Positions 1 through 7,847 of a stretch of 43,550 nt of DNA are shown piece by piece (the stretch's first letter is position 1; each line of letters starts with the position of its first letter). The position numbers and the translations under genes were made by a program. Below the pieces are notes generated by a model. The model ran no database searches and was not told where the DNA came from. It was given only the letters and a program-made list of their open reading frames with translations. Origin of the DNA: Bacteroidales bacterium (GTDB lineage: Bacteria > Bacteroidota > Bacteroidia > Bacteroidales > SM23-62); the NCBI GenBank assembly GCA_016783865.1, contig JADHVS010000010.1, forward strand, positions 1-43,550, given 5' to 3'.

Positions 1-1092
1 CGGATTGAATTGATCATAGCTGCCGATCATTTTAGCCATGGCCTCCTTAAGTTCTGTTGTCTGATCAGGCTGCACCAGGTATCCCACATGTTCCTTAACT
101 ATACCTTCAGGTCCACCTGAACGAGTGGCAATAACTGGCATTCCCGTTGCCATGGCTTCAATCAACACCACCCCAAAAGCTTCATACCGGCTTGGCAGCA
201 CAAAACAGTTAGCTTGCTGCAATTCCGTCAGCACCTGTTCGCGGCTCACCCTGCCGAGTAATTGTACAGTATCGTTCAATCCAAAATATTGGATCAACTC
301 TTCAAGTTTATTCCTGTCTTCACCTTTTCCAAGTATTTTCAGGACGAGTTTATCGCCTGCCGAAGAGATTAATTCGCTGAACGCCTTAATCAATATATCC
401 AAGCCCTTGACATGCGCTAATCTTCCAGCGAAAATAAACACAAACGGATCAGTTTTCCGCTTGTTTGCCGGTAAATTAAAATACCCGGTATTTACCATAT
501 TCGGAATAACAGATATTTTATCCCTGAGCTCCGGGAAAAATTCCAGGATCCCGGTCTTCATGCTGGAAGAAACCAGGATCAGCTTGTTACACCTGCTATA
601 GGCTTCACTGAAATATGGAATATAAAATGGCTTGATCATGTCTCTGGAAGCCTGTGTGGTCCAGACAAAAAAGCTGCGATGTTCGGTTACGATATAAGGG
701 ACACCATGCTTTTTATTGATCAGTGCAGCCGCATAACCGGCCCAGGTGGCACTGTGAGCCAGGATTATGTCTGGTTTTCCAAATTCACGGATATACCTGT
801 AGAATAAATTTAAGGTTTGCCTTGACCATCTTTTTATGTTGAGGTTCTCGTTGCCTGGAATTTTAAGGCAGACCGACCGGATTACCCGGAGTCCCGATTC
901 ATCCTGTACCTTATATCTTGACCAACCTCCCTGAGTGAGTCTTCTCAGCTTCCGCACGCCCACTAACCGGTTCACCAATACATCCACCTCCAGTCCTGCT
1001 TTTTTCAGGGCTTCACTATGCTCCTTGAAAAAGTACCCTCCGTCGGGCGGATACCAGCTTGGGATAACTAAAAGCCTTTTTGATTGACTCAT
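1..1092 (-). CDS. Glycosyltransferase family 4 (partial, C-terminus beyond window)
   Basis: The minus-strand frame is open from the ATG at 1092 to the window edge, giving 364 codons without a stop. The start reads MSQSKRLLVIPSWYPPDGGY, the usual N-terminus of GT-B fold glycosyltransferases that take a nucleotide sugar. The second half carries a GT4-type donor-binding region: a VFIFAGRL strand, then LLGRVS, then an E-x7-E motif in EAFGVVLIEAMATG followed by a GGPEGIV segment. The predicted product is a cytoplasmic or membrane-associated enzyme adding a sugar to a lipid-linked surface glycan. Its ATG follows the stop codon of the flippase gene with no gap, so the two are almost certainly co-transcribed. 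The acceptor and sugar cannot be read from sequence. Only the last residues appear to be missing. Confidence 0.9.
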   Translation of the reverse strand, partial: MSQSKRLLVIPSWYPPDGGYFFKEHSEALKKAGLEVDVLVNRLVGVRKLRRLTQGGWSRYKVQDESGLRVIRSVCLKIPGNENLNIKRWSRQTLNLFYRYIREFGKPDIILAHSATWAGYAAALINKKHGVPYIVTEHRSFFVWTTQASRDMIKPFYIPYFSEAYSRCNKLILVSSSMKTGILEFFPELRDKISVIPNMVNTGYFNLPANKRKTDPFVFIFAGRLAHVKGLDILIKAFSELISSAGDKLVLKILGKGEDRNKLEELIQYFGLNDTVQLLGRVSREQVLTELQQANCFVLPSRYEAFGVVLIEAMATGMPVIATRSGGPEGIVKEHVGYLVQPDQTTELKEAMAKMIGSYDQFNP

Positions 1093-2415
1093 CTAAATTC
1101 GGGTTTTGTCTTTCTTCCTGACCATCGAGATATACCAGAGTAAACTGTACATGATCATAAAAGTGCTCGATAAGCTAAACAGCAGCAAACCTAGGTACAC
1201 ATCCTGGTGAATTACCCCAATAATCATCGCTGTGATCCTTAGTGCAAATTTAACTGCGTCCAGTATCATGGCTTTCCTTTGTCGCCTGAACATATCCGGG
1301 ATAAAGGACAGAGGCATCGTCAGGCTTGTTACAAATAGCCAGGGAACAATGATCTGGGTATATCTTCCGGCCTCCTCCCATTCCGGTCCCAATACAACCC
1401 GAAAAATAACCGGGGCAAAAATGGCCACCAGGATAAATGGGATAACCACCAGCTGAAGCAGTCTGAATAAAAATTTCCTGATATCAGGGTAAATTCGTTC
1501 CTCCCTGTTGTTCATTTCAATGATCCGCTGTGAAAGGACCTGGTAAAACGCAATTGTAACAAGACTTAACGGTCTGTATAACAGGGAATAACCGATAGTA
1601 TAGAAGCCTGCGATGGATGCAGTGAAATATGAATTAAACACAAACACCGGGATAGCCGAAGAAAAATTATTCATGACTCCCTGCAGCATATTGTATTTAG
1701 GGAAAAGGCTATACTCACGCGCTAATTGTTTCATCCGGGTCCATGACATACCGGATCTTATACCCTTTATATTCTTATATACCATTACAACAAAGACTAA
1801 AAAGCCTCCCAGCTGGCCCAGAATTGTACCTGCTATCATGCCGGAGGGACCTGGTACGAATGGTCCAATAGATACCTTACCAGCTGAATTGGTCAGGCTT
1901 TGACCCATATTAGCCACCGTTATCAGCTTGTACTTCTTGTGCCTGTTGGAATAGAACTTCAAACCCTGGAAAAGAGCCACCAGTAGTGTTGAGAGTGGAA
2001 TAAACCAGAGCCAGGGAGCAATCTGTTCATTTCCAAGCATGATGCTCAACGGGACGTTAAAGAAAACAATAACCAGCAGGATCAGAAGACTGATGGCTAT
2101 TGCAAGAAGAGCGAGTAAACCCAATAGATTAAAAGCATCGTTATCCTTCTTCGGGAGCATAACCGCCATCTCATATTTACCTGTGGCGACGATGGCAGAA
2201 ATACTGACGATGCTCATATACAGCCCAAAAAGACCGAAGTCTTCGGGAGTATAGATCCTCGAGAGTACCGGGTAGATCATGATGGCAATAACCTGTACAA
2301 AGGTAGTTCCGGAGACCAGGGTAGCCACATTTTTGAAGAACTCTCTTCTGAATATATCAGGTAATTTCACTGGCTGAGTCGGATAGGTGCAGGATTTATC
2401 TGCTAAAATTAACAT
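1093..2415 (-). CDS. Polysaccharide flippase (Wzx/MATE-like, oligosaccharide transporter)
   Basis: The protein has 440 residues with about twelve to fourteen hydrophobic segments. It starts with a short cytoplasmic stretch followed by FFKNVATLVSGTTFVQVIAI and YPVLSRIYTPEDFGLFGLY, which is characteristic of the polysaccharide biosynthesis/export (Wzx-like) branch of the MOP superfamily. Family members flip undecaprenyl-linked oligosaccharides across the inner membrane for O-antigen, capsule or exopolysaccharide assembly. The length is normal for the family and the C-terminus is basic (VRKKDKTRI). It is the first of a two-gene unit with the glycosyltransferase downstream, consistent with a glycan locus continuing outside the window. 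The ATG at 2415 is used; nothing in the upstream inverted repeat suggests an earlier start. Confidence 0.9.
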   Translation of the reverse strand: MLILADKSCTYPTQPVKLPDIFRREFFKNVATLVSGTTFVQVIAIMIYPVLSRIYTPEDFGLFGLYMSIVSISAIVATGKYEMAVMLPKKDNDAFNLLGLLALLAIAISLLILLVIVFFNVPLSIMLGNEQIAPWLWFIPLSTLLVALFQGLKFYSNRHKKYKLITVANMGQSLTNSAGKVSIGPFVPGPSGMIAGTILGQLGGFLVFVVMVYKNIKGIRSGMSWTRMKQLAREYSLFPKYNMLQGVMNNFSSAIPVFVFNSYFTASIAGFYTIGYSLLYRPLSLVTIAFYQVLSQRIIEMNNREERIYPDIRKFLFRLLQLVVIPFILVAIFAPVIFRVVLGPEWEEAGRYTQIIVPWLFVTSLTMPLSFIPDMFRRQRKAMILDAVKFALRITAMIIGVIHQDVYLGLLLFSLSSTFMIMYSLLWYISMVRKKDKTRI

Positions 2416-2419
2416 AATT

Positions 2420-2498
2420 GTTGCAAGTTGAAGGTTCCAGGTTGCAGGTTAATTTTAAATCGTTGAAAACTTGCAATATGTAACCTGCAACCTGCAAC
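2420..2498. repeat. Imperfect palindromic intergenic element
   Basis: Between the divergent flippase and Bax-inhibitor genes, GGTTGCAGGTTA (2440-2451) is the exact reverse complement of TAACCTGCAACC (2481-2492). Outer GTTGCA (2420-2425) pairs with TGCAAC (2493-2498), and TTGCAAGTT (2421-2429) matches the reverse complement of AACTTGCAA (2468-2476). The whole could fold into a branched hairpin. No coding or target-duplication signal accompanies it. It resembles small REP-like palindromes but cannot be assigned to a family. Confidence 0.6.
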
Positions 2499-2501
2499 AT
2501 A

Positions 2502-2533
2502 TTTCCGAGTTACATAAAAGAAACTTAAATTTG
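2502..2533 (+). promoter_or_regulatory. Putative Bacteroidota sigma-A promoter for the Bax inhibitor-like gene
   Basis: TAAATTTG at 2526-2533 matches the Bacteroidota -7 consensus TAnnTTTG exactly. The -33 region around 2502-2507 (TTTCCG) is only a weak match, at the expected 18-base spacing. Transcription would begin near 2540, leaving a leader of about 20 bases. Confidence 0.4.
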
Positions 2534-2558
2534 CTCCGAAATATTAAAGGGAACAGGC

Positions 2559-3332
2559 ATGGCATTGACAAGAACTGCAAATCCGGCTTTGAATAAAAAA
2601 ACATTCCAGGGATATTCGCTGACTACCGGGGCGGAAACCATGACCCTCCAGGGGACGGTCGGCAAGATCATTATCATGATGTTTCTCGTGCTCGCCGGAG
2701 CCATCTATACCTGGCGGTTGTTTTTCCAGGCATTGCAAGGCGATCCCGAAGCCGTTATCGGCAGTATCTGGATGTATCCTATGATCGGCGGCATTGGTGG
2801 GTTTATTGTTGCATTGATAACCATTTTCAGAAAAAAACTGGCGCCTTACACTGCTCCCATATATTCTGTACTTGAAGGATTGTTGCTGGGAGGCATTTCT
2901 GCCATAGCAGAGATAAGGTTCCCGGGCATCGTCATCCAGGCCGTGACTTTGACGTTTGGGGTACTGTTTGCTCTTCTGATTGCATACAAAACTAAACTGA
3001 TCAAACCCACCCAGAATTTCAGGTTGGGAGTGGCAGCAGCCACAGGAGGGATCTTCCTGGTCTACCTGATCACATTCATATTGAACCTTTTTGGATTTAA
3101 CATGTATTATTTGCATAACGGGTCATGGTTCAGTATTGGATTCAGCCTTTTTGTCGTCGTCATAGCGGCCCTGAACCTGGTTCTAGACTTTGATTTTATT
3201 GAATCAGGTGCAGAGACGGGAGCTCCCAAGTTTATGGAGTGGTATGCTGCTTTTGGGTTGATGGTCACTTTTATCTGGTTATATATTGAAATATTGCGGC
3301 TCCTGATTATGATTGCAGCGAGAAGGAAATGA
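2559..3332 (+). CDS. Bax inhibitor-1/YccA family membrane protein
   Basis: This 257-residue protein has a soluble N-terminus of about 30 residues (ANPALNKKTFQGY) followed by seven hydrophobic segments. It fits the YccA/Bax inhibitor-1 (TMBIM) family, in the bacterial branch with a longer N-terminal tail. Recognisable parts are AGAIYTWRLFF in the first segment, the YSVLEGLLLGGISA loop near residue 105 and VLDFDFIESGAE near residue 210; the conserved acidic residues of the last helices are present. In other bacteria, relatives bind FtsH and modulate its proteolysis, or act as pH-sensitive calcium leak channels; which applies here is unknown. It is transcribed alone, divergently from the flippase gene, with no recognisable functional partner next to it. 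Confidence 0.9.
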   Translation: MALTRTANPALNKKTFQGYSLTTGAETMTLQGTVGKIIIMMFLVLAGAIYTWRLFFQALQGDPEAVIGSIWMYPMIGGIGGFIVALITIFRKKLAPYTAPIYSVLEGLLLGGISAIAEIRFPGIVIQAVTLTFGVLFALLIAYKTKLIKPTQNFRLGVAAATGGIFLVYLITFILNLFGFNMYYLHNGSWFSIGFSLFVVVIAALNLVLDFDFIESGAETGAPKFMEWYAAFGLMVTFIWLYIEILRLLIMIAARRK

Positions 3333-3401
3333 GGAAGTGACGAGTGAATGCGGGATGTGAGTATGGGGTGTGTTTGGTTTTGCATATATAATTATCGAAA
3401 T

Positions 3402-4871
3402 ATGTCGGATCTTGAAAAATATTTTCAGCAATTCAGGAAGAATATCATCGGCATAGATGCGGAATATGAGACGCCCTGCGGGATTCAAAAGATCCATTAT
3501 GGAGATTGGATTGCGAGCGGCAGGTTATATGGACCGATTGAAAGATTGTTGTGTGAAAAATTCGGCCCATTTGTTGCGAATACACATACCGAAGCCAGCG
3601 AAACCGGCACACGCATGACGCAGAGCTATCATCATGCACATGAATTGATCAAAAAATATGTCAATGCCGGACCAAATGATGTGATTATTACGGCGGGATC
3701 GGGAATGACTACTGTGGTAAATAAGTTACAAAGGATCCTTGGCCTGAAAGGCTGTGGGAAGTTAGCGAACAAGGATTGTCTCGAAAAATCAGATAAACCG
3801 GTTGTTTTTATCACTCACATGGAGCATCATTCCAACCAGACCTCCTGGTACGAAACGAATGCCGAAGTGGTGGTGCTCGAACCAGATGAAAACCTTCTGG
3901 TCAATCCTGAGTCATTAAGAGAAAACCTGGAGCAATATAAGAACAGAGATTTTAAAGTAGGATCCTTTACTGCCTGTTCCAATGTTACAGGCATACGTAC
4001 ACCCTTCCATGAGCTTGCAAAAATAATGCATGAAAATGGCGGCCTGTGCTTCATCGATTTTGCCGCCTCAGCTCCTTATGAAGAAATAAACATGCACCCG
4101 GATGATCCGTTGAAAAAACTGGATGCCATCTTCTTTTCCCCTCACAAATTCCTGGGCGGACCGGGCTCTTCAGGTGTACTGATCTTTGATTCCAGTATGT
4201 ACCATTCCGATGTGCCTGATAATCCGGGAGGTGGAACGGTTGACTGGACCAATCCATGGGGTAGCTATAAATACGTCGATAATATTGAGTCGCGCGAAGA
4301 TGGGGGTACGCCCGGATTCCTTCAGGCCTTCAAGGCAGCCCTGACATTCAAACTGAAAGAACAGATGGGAATCGACAATATTGTTAAAAGAGAAGAAGAA
4401 CTTGTAAAAATGGCCTTTGAGGAACTGAAAAAAATACCCGGGATCAACATTCTTGGAGATAATGTGGAAGAGAGACTGGGTATCATATCATTTTATCATG
4501 AGGAGATCCACTTTAATCTGCTGGTAAAGATACTTAGCGACCGGTTCGGGATCCAGGTTCGCGGTGGCTGCGCCTGTGCAGGAACATACGGCCATTATTT
4601 GCTGGAGGTATCCTATGACCGGTCGAAGGAAATTACAGAGAAGATCAACCATGGTGACCTGTCGGAGAAACCGGGCTGGGTACGCTGGTCGTTACATCCA
4701 ACCATGCTGGATTCTGAAATAACCTATTTTGCTGAATCACTCGGGGCAATAATCCAGAATATATCTGACTGGAGAGAAGACTATATTTACGTGAAAAACA
4801 AAAACGAATTCTTCCATAAAGACCTTGCTGACCATCCTTCTTTTGAGGTTAATGACTGGTTTGAACTATAA
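3402..4871 (+). CDS. Class V aminotransferase-fold PLP enzyme (cysteine desulfurase-like)
   Basis: The 489-residue protein has the fold-type I PLP architecture of the SufS/Csd group. An aspartate in GGLCFIDFAASAPY is the cofactor ring contact, and K249 in SPHKFLGGPG is the Schiff-base lysine. RGGCACAGTYGH (C390 and C392) sits where cysteine desulfurases carry the catalytic cysteine. A sulfur-releasing or C-S lyase reaction is therefore plausible, but this longer subfamily has no firmly established substrate that I know of. An in-frame upstream ATG exists at 3348, but it would add 18 residues encoded by G/T-rich repeat-like DNA, so I use the ATG at 3402. No SUF or ISC scaffold genes are adjacent. 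The GNAT-like gene follows after 9 bases, suggesting co-transcription. Confidence 0.85.
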   Translation: MSDLEKYFQQFRKNIIGIDAEYETPCGIQKIHYGDWIASGRLYGPIERLLCEKFGPFVANTHTEASETGTRMTQSYHHAHELIKKYVNAGPNDVIITAGSGMTTVVNKLQRILGLKGCGKLANKDCLEKSDKPVVFITHMEHHSNQTSWYETNAEVVVLEPDENLLVNPESLRENLEQYKNRDFKVGSFTACSNVTGIRTPFHELAKIMHENGGLCFIDFAASAPYEEINMHPDDPLKKLDAIFFSPHKFLGGPGSSGVLIFDSSMYHSDVPDNPGGGTVDWTNPWGSYKYVDNIESREDGGTPGFLQAFKAALTFKLKEQMGIDNIVKREEELVKMAFEELKKIPGINILGDNVEERLGIISFYHEEIHFNLLVKILSDRFGIQVRGGCACAGTYGHYLLEVSYDRSKEITEKINHGDLSEKPGWVRWSLHPTMLDSEITYFAESLGAIIQNISDWREDYIYVKNKNEFFHKDLADHPSFEVNDWFEL

Positions 4872-4880
4872 ACTTTTATA

Positions 4881-6143
4881 ATGGAAATCATTGAAGTTGC
4901 CGACCGGAAAACCCGTCATCTTTTCCTGAAACTCCCGAAATTTCTATACAAAAATGATCCATACTGGGTTTGTCCTCCGGACAATGAGATCGATGGTGTA
5001 TTCGATCCCCGGCAAAACCGTTTTTTCAAACAGGGAGAGGCCATCCGTTGGATTTTGTTAAGTGAGAGTAACAAACCAATCGGACGAATCGCGGCCTTTT
5101 TCTACCAGGATTATGCTGCCTCGCATAAACAACCTACAGGAGGAGTTGGATTTTTTGAATGCATCAATGACCAGGGAGCGGCAAACCTGCTTTTCGATAC
5201 CGCAAAAAATTGGCTCGAAAGCAAGGGAATGGAGGCAATGGATGGCCCCATTAACTTTGGGGAAAATGATAATCACTGGGGATTACTGGTAAACGGGTTC
5301 ATAAATCCTGGTTATGGCATGCCCTATAATTTCCCCTGCTATAAAGAACTTTTTAACAATTATGGCTTTCAGACCTTCTATGAACAATACAGCTACCACA
5401 TAGATATCACCGTGCCCTTCCCGGAAAGGTTCTGGAAAATTGCCGAATGGGTAATGGGGAAACCGGGATTCAGGTTCGAACATTTTAAATTCAATGAAGT
5501 GGACCGGTTTATCAATGACCTGGTAACCATTTATAACAGTGCCTGGTCGGATATGAAAGAGAATTTCACACCATTAGAAGCAGAAGTGGTAAGAAAAAGC
5601 TTCTTAAAAGCCCGGCCGGTCATCGATGAGGAATTTGTCTGGTTTGTCTACCACAATGACGAACCGGTGGCCCTTTATATTATTCTGCCCGATATAAACA
5701 TGATCCTGAAGCACTTAAACGGCAAGATGCACATTCTTAACCGGCTCCGGTTTCTTTACTATAAGAAGACCAATAGCATAAAAAGGGTTCGCGCAGTTAT
5801 GGCCGGAGTTGTCCCCAAATACCAGGGAGCCGGATTGGAATCAGGGATTTTTAAAAGCCTTGAGCCTGTATTCAGAAAAAAACCATGGATCACTGAAATA
5901 GAACTATCCTGGGTGGGTGATTATAATCCTAAAATGAGGGCCGTGTATGAAGCAGTAGGAGGAAAATTATCCAAAAAGCACCATACCTTAAGATACCTGT
6001 TCGACAGGGATGCTCCTTTCGAAAGATATATGCCTGATATTCTGGAGGATAAGGAAAAGTTTAAGGCGTATAAATTCCAGACAGAAGTGCATCCCGACAG
6101 CGGGGCCATCCGTAAACCATATAATTACCTGAAGAATTTTTGA
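4881..6143 (+). CDS. GNAT-superfamily-like protein (YghO-type)
   Basis: The protein has 420 residues and no signal peptide or membrane segment. It opens with a KFLYKNDPYWVCP motif and a GEAIRWILLSESNKPIGRIA strand pair, typical of a large family annotated as hypothetical or as N-acetyltransferase. The C-terminal half has a recognisable acyl-CoA pyrophosphate loop, VVPKYQGAGLESGIF (about residues 312-326), followed by WVGDYNPKMRAVYEAVGG, the usual last GNAT helix. The arrangement suggests two GNAT-like halves with the C-terminal one binding the cofactor. The substrate is unknown. It lies 9 bases after the PLP enzyme gene, so a shared pathway, for instance N-acylation of its product, is possible but not shown. 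Confidence 0.75.
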   Translation: MEIIEVADRKTRHLFLKLPKFLYKNDPYWVCPPDNEIDGVFDPRQNRFFKQGEAIRWILLSESNKPIGRIAAFFYQDYAASHKQPTGGVGFFECINDQGAANLLFDTAKNWLESKGMEAMDGPINFGENDNHWGLLVNGFINPGYGMPYNFPCYKELFNNYGFQTFYEQYSYHIDITVPFPERFWKIAEWVMGKPGFRFEHFKFNEVDRFINDLVTIYNSAWSDMKENFTPLEAEVVRKSFLKARPVIDEEFVWFVYHNDEPVALYIILPDINMILKHLNGKMHILNRLRFLYYKKTNSIKRVRAVMAGVVPKYQGAGLESGIFKSLEPVFRKKPWITEIELSWVGDYNPKMRAVYEAVGGKLSKKHHTLRYLFDRDAPFERYMPDILEDKEKFKAYKFQTEVHPDSGAIRKPYNYLKNF

Positions 6144-6168
6144 TTTTACGAAACAATGCTTACTTTTG
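6139..6168 (+). promoter_or_regulatory. Bacteroidota sigma-A promoter for rpmE2
   Basis: TTTG at 6139-6142 and TACTTTTG at 6161-6168 are separated by 18 bases and match the -33 and -7 elements of the Bacteroidota housekeeping promoter. The -33 element overlaps the end of the preceding gene. Initiation would fall near 6174, about 40 bases before the rpmE2 start. It is among the clearest promoters in the window. Confidence 0.7.
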
Positions 6169-6212
6169 CAGACCCAATTGAATTGAACAAAAAATTATAA
6201 AAAATTAAACCC

Positions 6213-6491
6213 GTGAAAAAGGGAATACACCCCGAAAATTACAGGATGGTCGTTTTCAAGGATATGTCCAATGGCTATACTTTTATGACCCGTTCAACTG
6301 CTTCATCCAGGGAAACCATTAAGATGGAAGATGGTAAGGATTACCCGCTGATCAAGCTGGAAATTTCAAATACCTCACATCCTTTTTACACCGGTAAGAT
6401 GAAGCTTGTTGACACCGCAGGCAGAGTGGATAAATTCATGAACCGCTACAAGGATCATCTGGATAAAAAGAAAAAGCAGGAAGAAAAATAA
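6213..6491 (+). CDS. rpmE2: 50S ribosomal protein L31 type B
   Basis: The 92-residue protein begins [20 protein letters not shown] from a GTG codon and contains the L31 core ([30 protein letters not shown]). The C-x-C and C-x2-C zinc ligands of zinc-type L31 are absent, so this is the zinc-independent (type B/C-minus) form that sits on the central protuberance of the large subunit. It is slightly longer than the usual ~84 residues because of a Lys/Glu tail (KKKKQEEK). A strong promoter precedes it. In many bacteria the zinc-free paralogue is induced under zinc starvation, but no Zur-type operator was recognised here, and in Bacteroidota type B is commonly the only copy. Confidence 0.95.
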   Translation: MKKGIHPENYRMVVFKDMSNGYTFMTRSTASSRETIKMEDGKDYPLIKLEISNTSHPFYTGKMKLVDTAGRVDKFMNRYKDHLDKKKKQEEK

Positions 6492-6535
6492 CAGCTTTTT
6501 TTCATAATTTTGGAATAATCAATTCCTCCCATTCG

Positions 6536-7720
6536 ATGCAATACATCCTGTTTGATGATTATTCCTGGCATAATCTTTTACCGCTTACTTTTACACGTCC
6601 TGCCTGTGAACTCAGAGTGGGTATTTTAACCATAAAAGAAAAATGGGATAAATACCTGAATGAGAAATGCTCTTACCTTACACAGGATTACCTGAGAACT
6701 AAATTTCCTGTCCAATCCGGTGATGATAATTTATTGATAAACGGCTCTGTTTTACCTGATCCTTCACTTCTGGAGGCACTGTTGAAATTAGAACCAGGAC
6801 AGGCCCTGGGAAATAAAATCCTGATACTAGGTGCGAGGGCGACTGATATTCGGGATCTTGCCTTACCAGCTCGCTTCGAAAACTACCTGAAGGTCCCCTA
6901 TGAAAATGAATATCTGAAAATTGCTTATCCCTGGAATATCTTCAGTACCAACGGACAGGCCATTACCGATGACTTTGCTCTTCTCACCAAAGGAAAAGAA
7001 TCGGCAAAGCTCAGCGACACAAACATCCTCATACATCCCGGGAATATATTTTGCGAACCCGGATTTCAGGCCGAAGGAATTACCCTCAACGCCAAATCCG
7101 GCCCGATTTACCTGGGGAAAGACAGTGAGATCATGGAAGGCACGGTGATTCGCGGGCCTTTTTCACTCGGAGATCATTCCACTATTAAACTGAACGCAAA
7201 AATTTACGGGCCCACAACCATTGGTCCGCACTGCAAGGCAGGCGGGGAGATTAACAATTCTGTCATCCAGGGCTATTCAAACAAGGGACACGACGGATTC
7301 CTTGGAAATTCTGTTTTGGGGGAATGGTGCAACATTGGTGCCGATACCAACAACTCCAACCTGAAAAACAACTATGCCGAGGTCAGGATCTGGAATTACC
7401 GGCAGGAAAGCTTCATCAAAACAGGACTCACCTTTTGCGGCCTGATCATGGGTGATCATTCGAAATGCGGGATCAATACAATGTTTAATACGGGCACAGT
7501 GGTTGGTGTTTCTGCAAATATTTTCGGAACGGGCTTTCCAAGAACATTTATCCCCTCCTTCTCATGGGGTGGCCCGCAAGGATTTAGCACCTATAAGACC
7601 GACAAAGCCTTTGCTGTTGCCGAAGATGTGATGGCCCGCAGGGAGGTCAACTTTGATGACACAGAGAAAGCCATCCTGGAAACTGTTTTTGATATGACTG
7701 CCAAATACAGGAACTTTTAA
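6536..7720 (+). CDS. Alternative GlmU-family bifunctional sugar-phosphate nucleotidyltransferase/acetyltransferase
   Basis: The 394-residue protein matches the Bacteroidota GlmU-family arrangement (TIGR03991-type). The N-terminal nucleotidyltransferase part starts MQYILFDDYSWHNLLPLTFT and continues RPACELRVGILTIKEKW. A C-terminal left-handed beta-helix follows, with imperfect hexapeptide repeats (IYLGKDSEIMEGTVIRGP, TIKLNAKIYGPTTIGP) and an acetyltransferase-like segment, EVRIWN. It is predicted to acetylate glucosamine-1-phosphate and form UDP-GlcNAc for peptidoglycan and lipopolysaccharide. The classical LxxGxGTRM motif of E. coli GlmU is absent, as expected for this branch. It starts 44 bases after rpmE2 and may share its promoter; a TAATTTTG box at 6505-6512 could add a second one. 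Confidence 0.88.
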   Translation: MQYILFDDYSWHNLLPLTFTRPACELRVGILTIKEKWDKYLNEKCSYLTQDYLRTKFPVQSGDDNLLINGSVLPDPSLLEALLKLEPGQALGNKILILGARATDIRDLALPARFENYLKVPYENEYLKIAYPWNIFSTNGQAITDDFALLTKGKESAKLSDTNILIHPGNIFCEPGFQAEGITLNAKSGPIYLGKDSEIMEGTVIRGPFSLGDHSTIKLNAKIYGPTTIGPHCKAGGEINNSVIQGYSNKGHDGFLGNSVLGEWCNIGADTNNSNLKNNYAEVRIWNYRQESFIKTGLTFCGLIMGDHSKCGINTMFNTGTVVGVSANIFGTGFPRTFIPSFSWGGPQGFSTYKTDKAFAVAEDVMARREVNFDDTEKAILETVFDMTAKYRNF

Positions 7721-7756
7721 TATAATACCTTTTCGGGACGAGGTAACTGCATTTTT

Positions 7757-7775
7757 TTGGCATAAGTATTGCCAT
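7757..7775 (+). promoter_or_regulatory. Sigma-54-like promoter upstream of lon
   Basis: TTGGCATAAGTATTGCC has GG at 7759-7760 and GC at 7771-7772, exactly 10 bases apart, as required for the -24/-12 elements of a sigma-54 promoter (consensus TTGGCAC-N5-TTGC). The same bases form the inverted repeat TGGCA-N7-TGCCA, so an operator is an alternative reading. Initiation would lie near 7784, about 63 bases before the lon ATG. No convincing TAnnTTTG element exists in this gap. Confidence 0.55.
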
Positions 7776-7847
7776 ATTGTGTATTACACTATAATTTTAA
7801 GATATACTGACAACTTGTCGCGTTGATAAGAAAAAGGGAAAGAAGAT

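Noticed and set aside
125..601. Open frame of 158 codons on the plus strand at the window start
   Set aside because: It is the shadow of the minus-strand glycosyltransferase, whose translation shows clear GT4 motifs; the plus-strand product has low-complexity, unrecognisable sequence.
2544..3116. 190-codon minus-strand frame opposite the Bax inhibitor-like gene
   Set aside because: The product is rich in His/Gln/Cys with no domain, while the plus strand encodes a conserved membrane protein.
3348..3401. Upstream extension of the class V aminotransferase-like gene
   Set aside because: The added residues (GCVWFCIYNYRN) come from G/T-rich intergenic-type DNA; the ATG at 3402 gives the family-like start.
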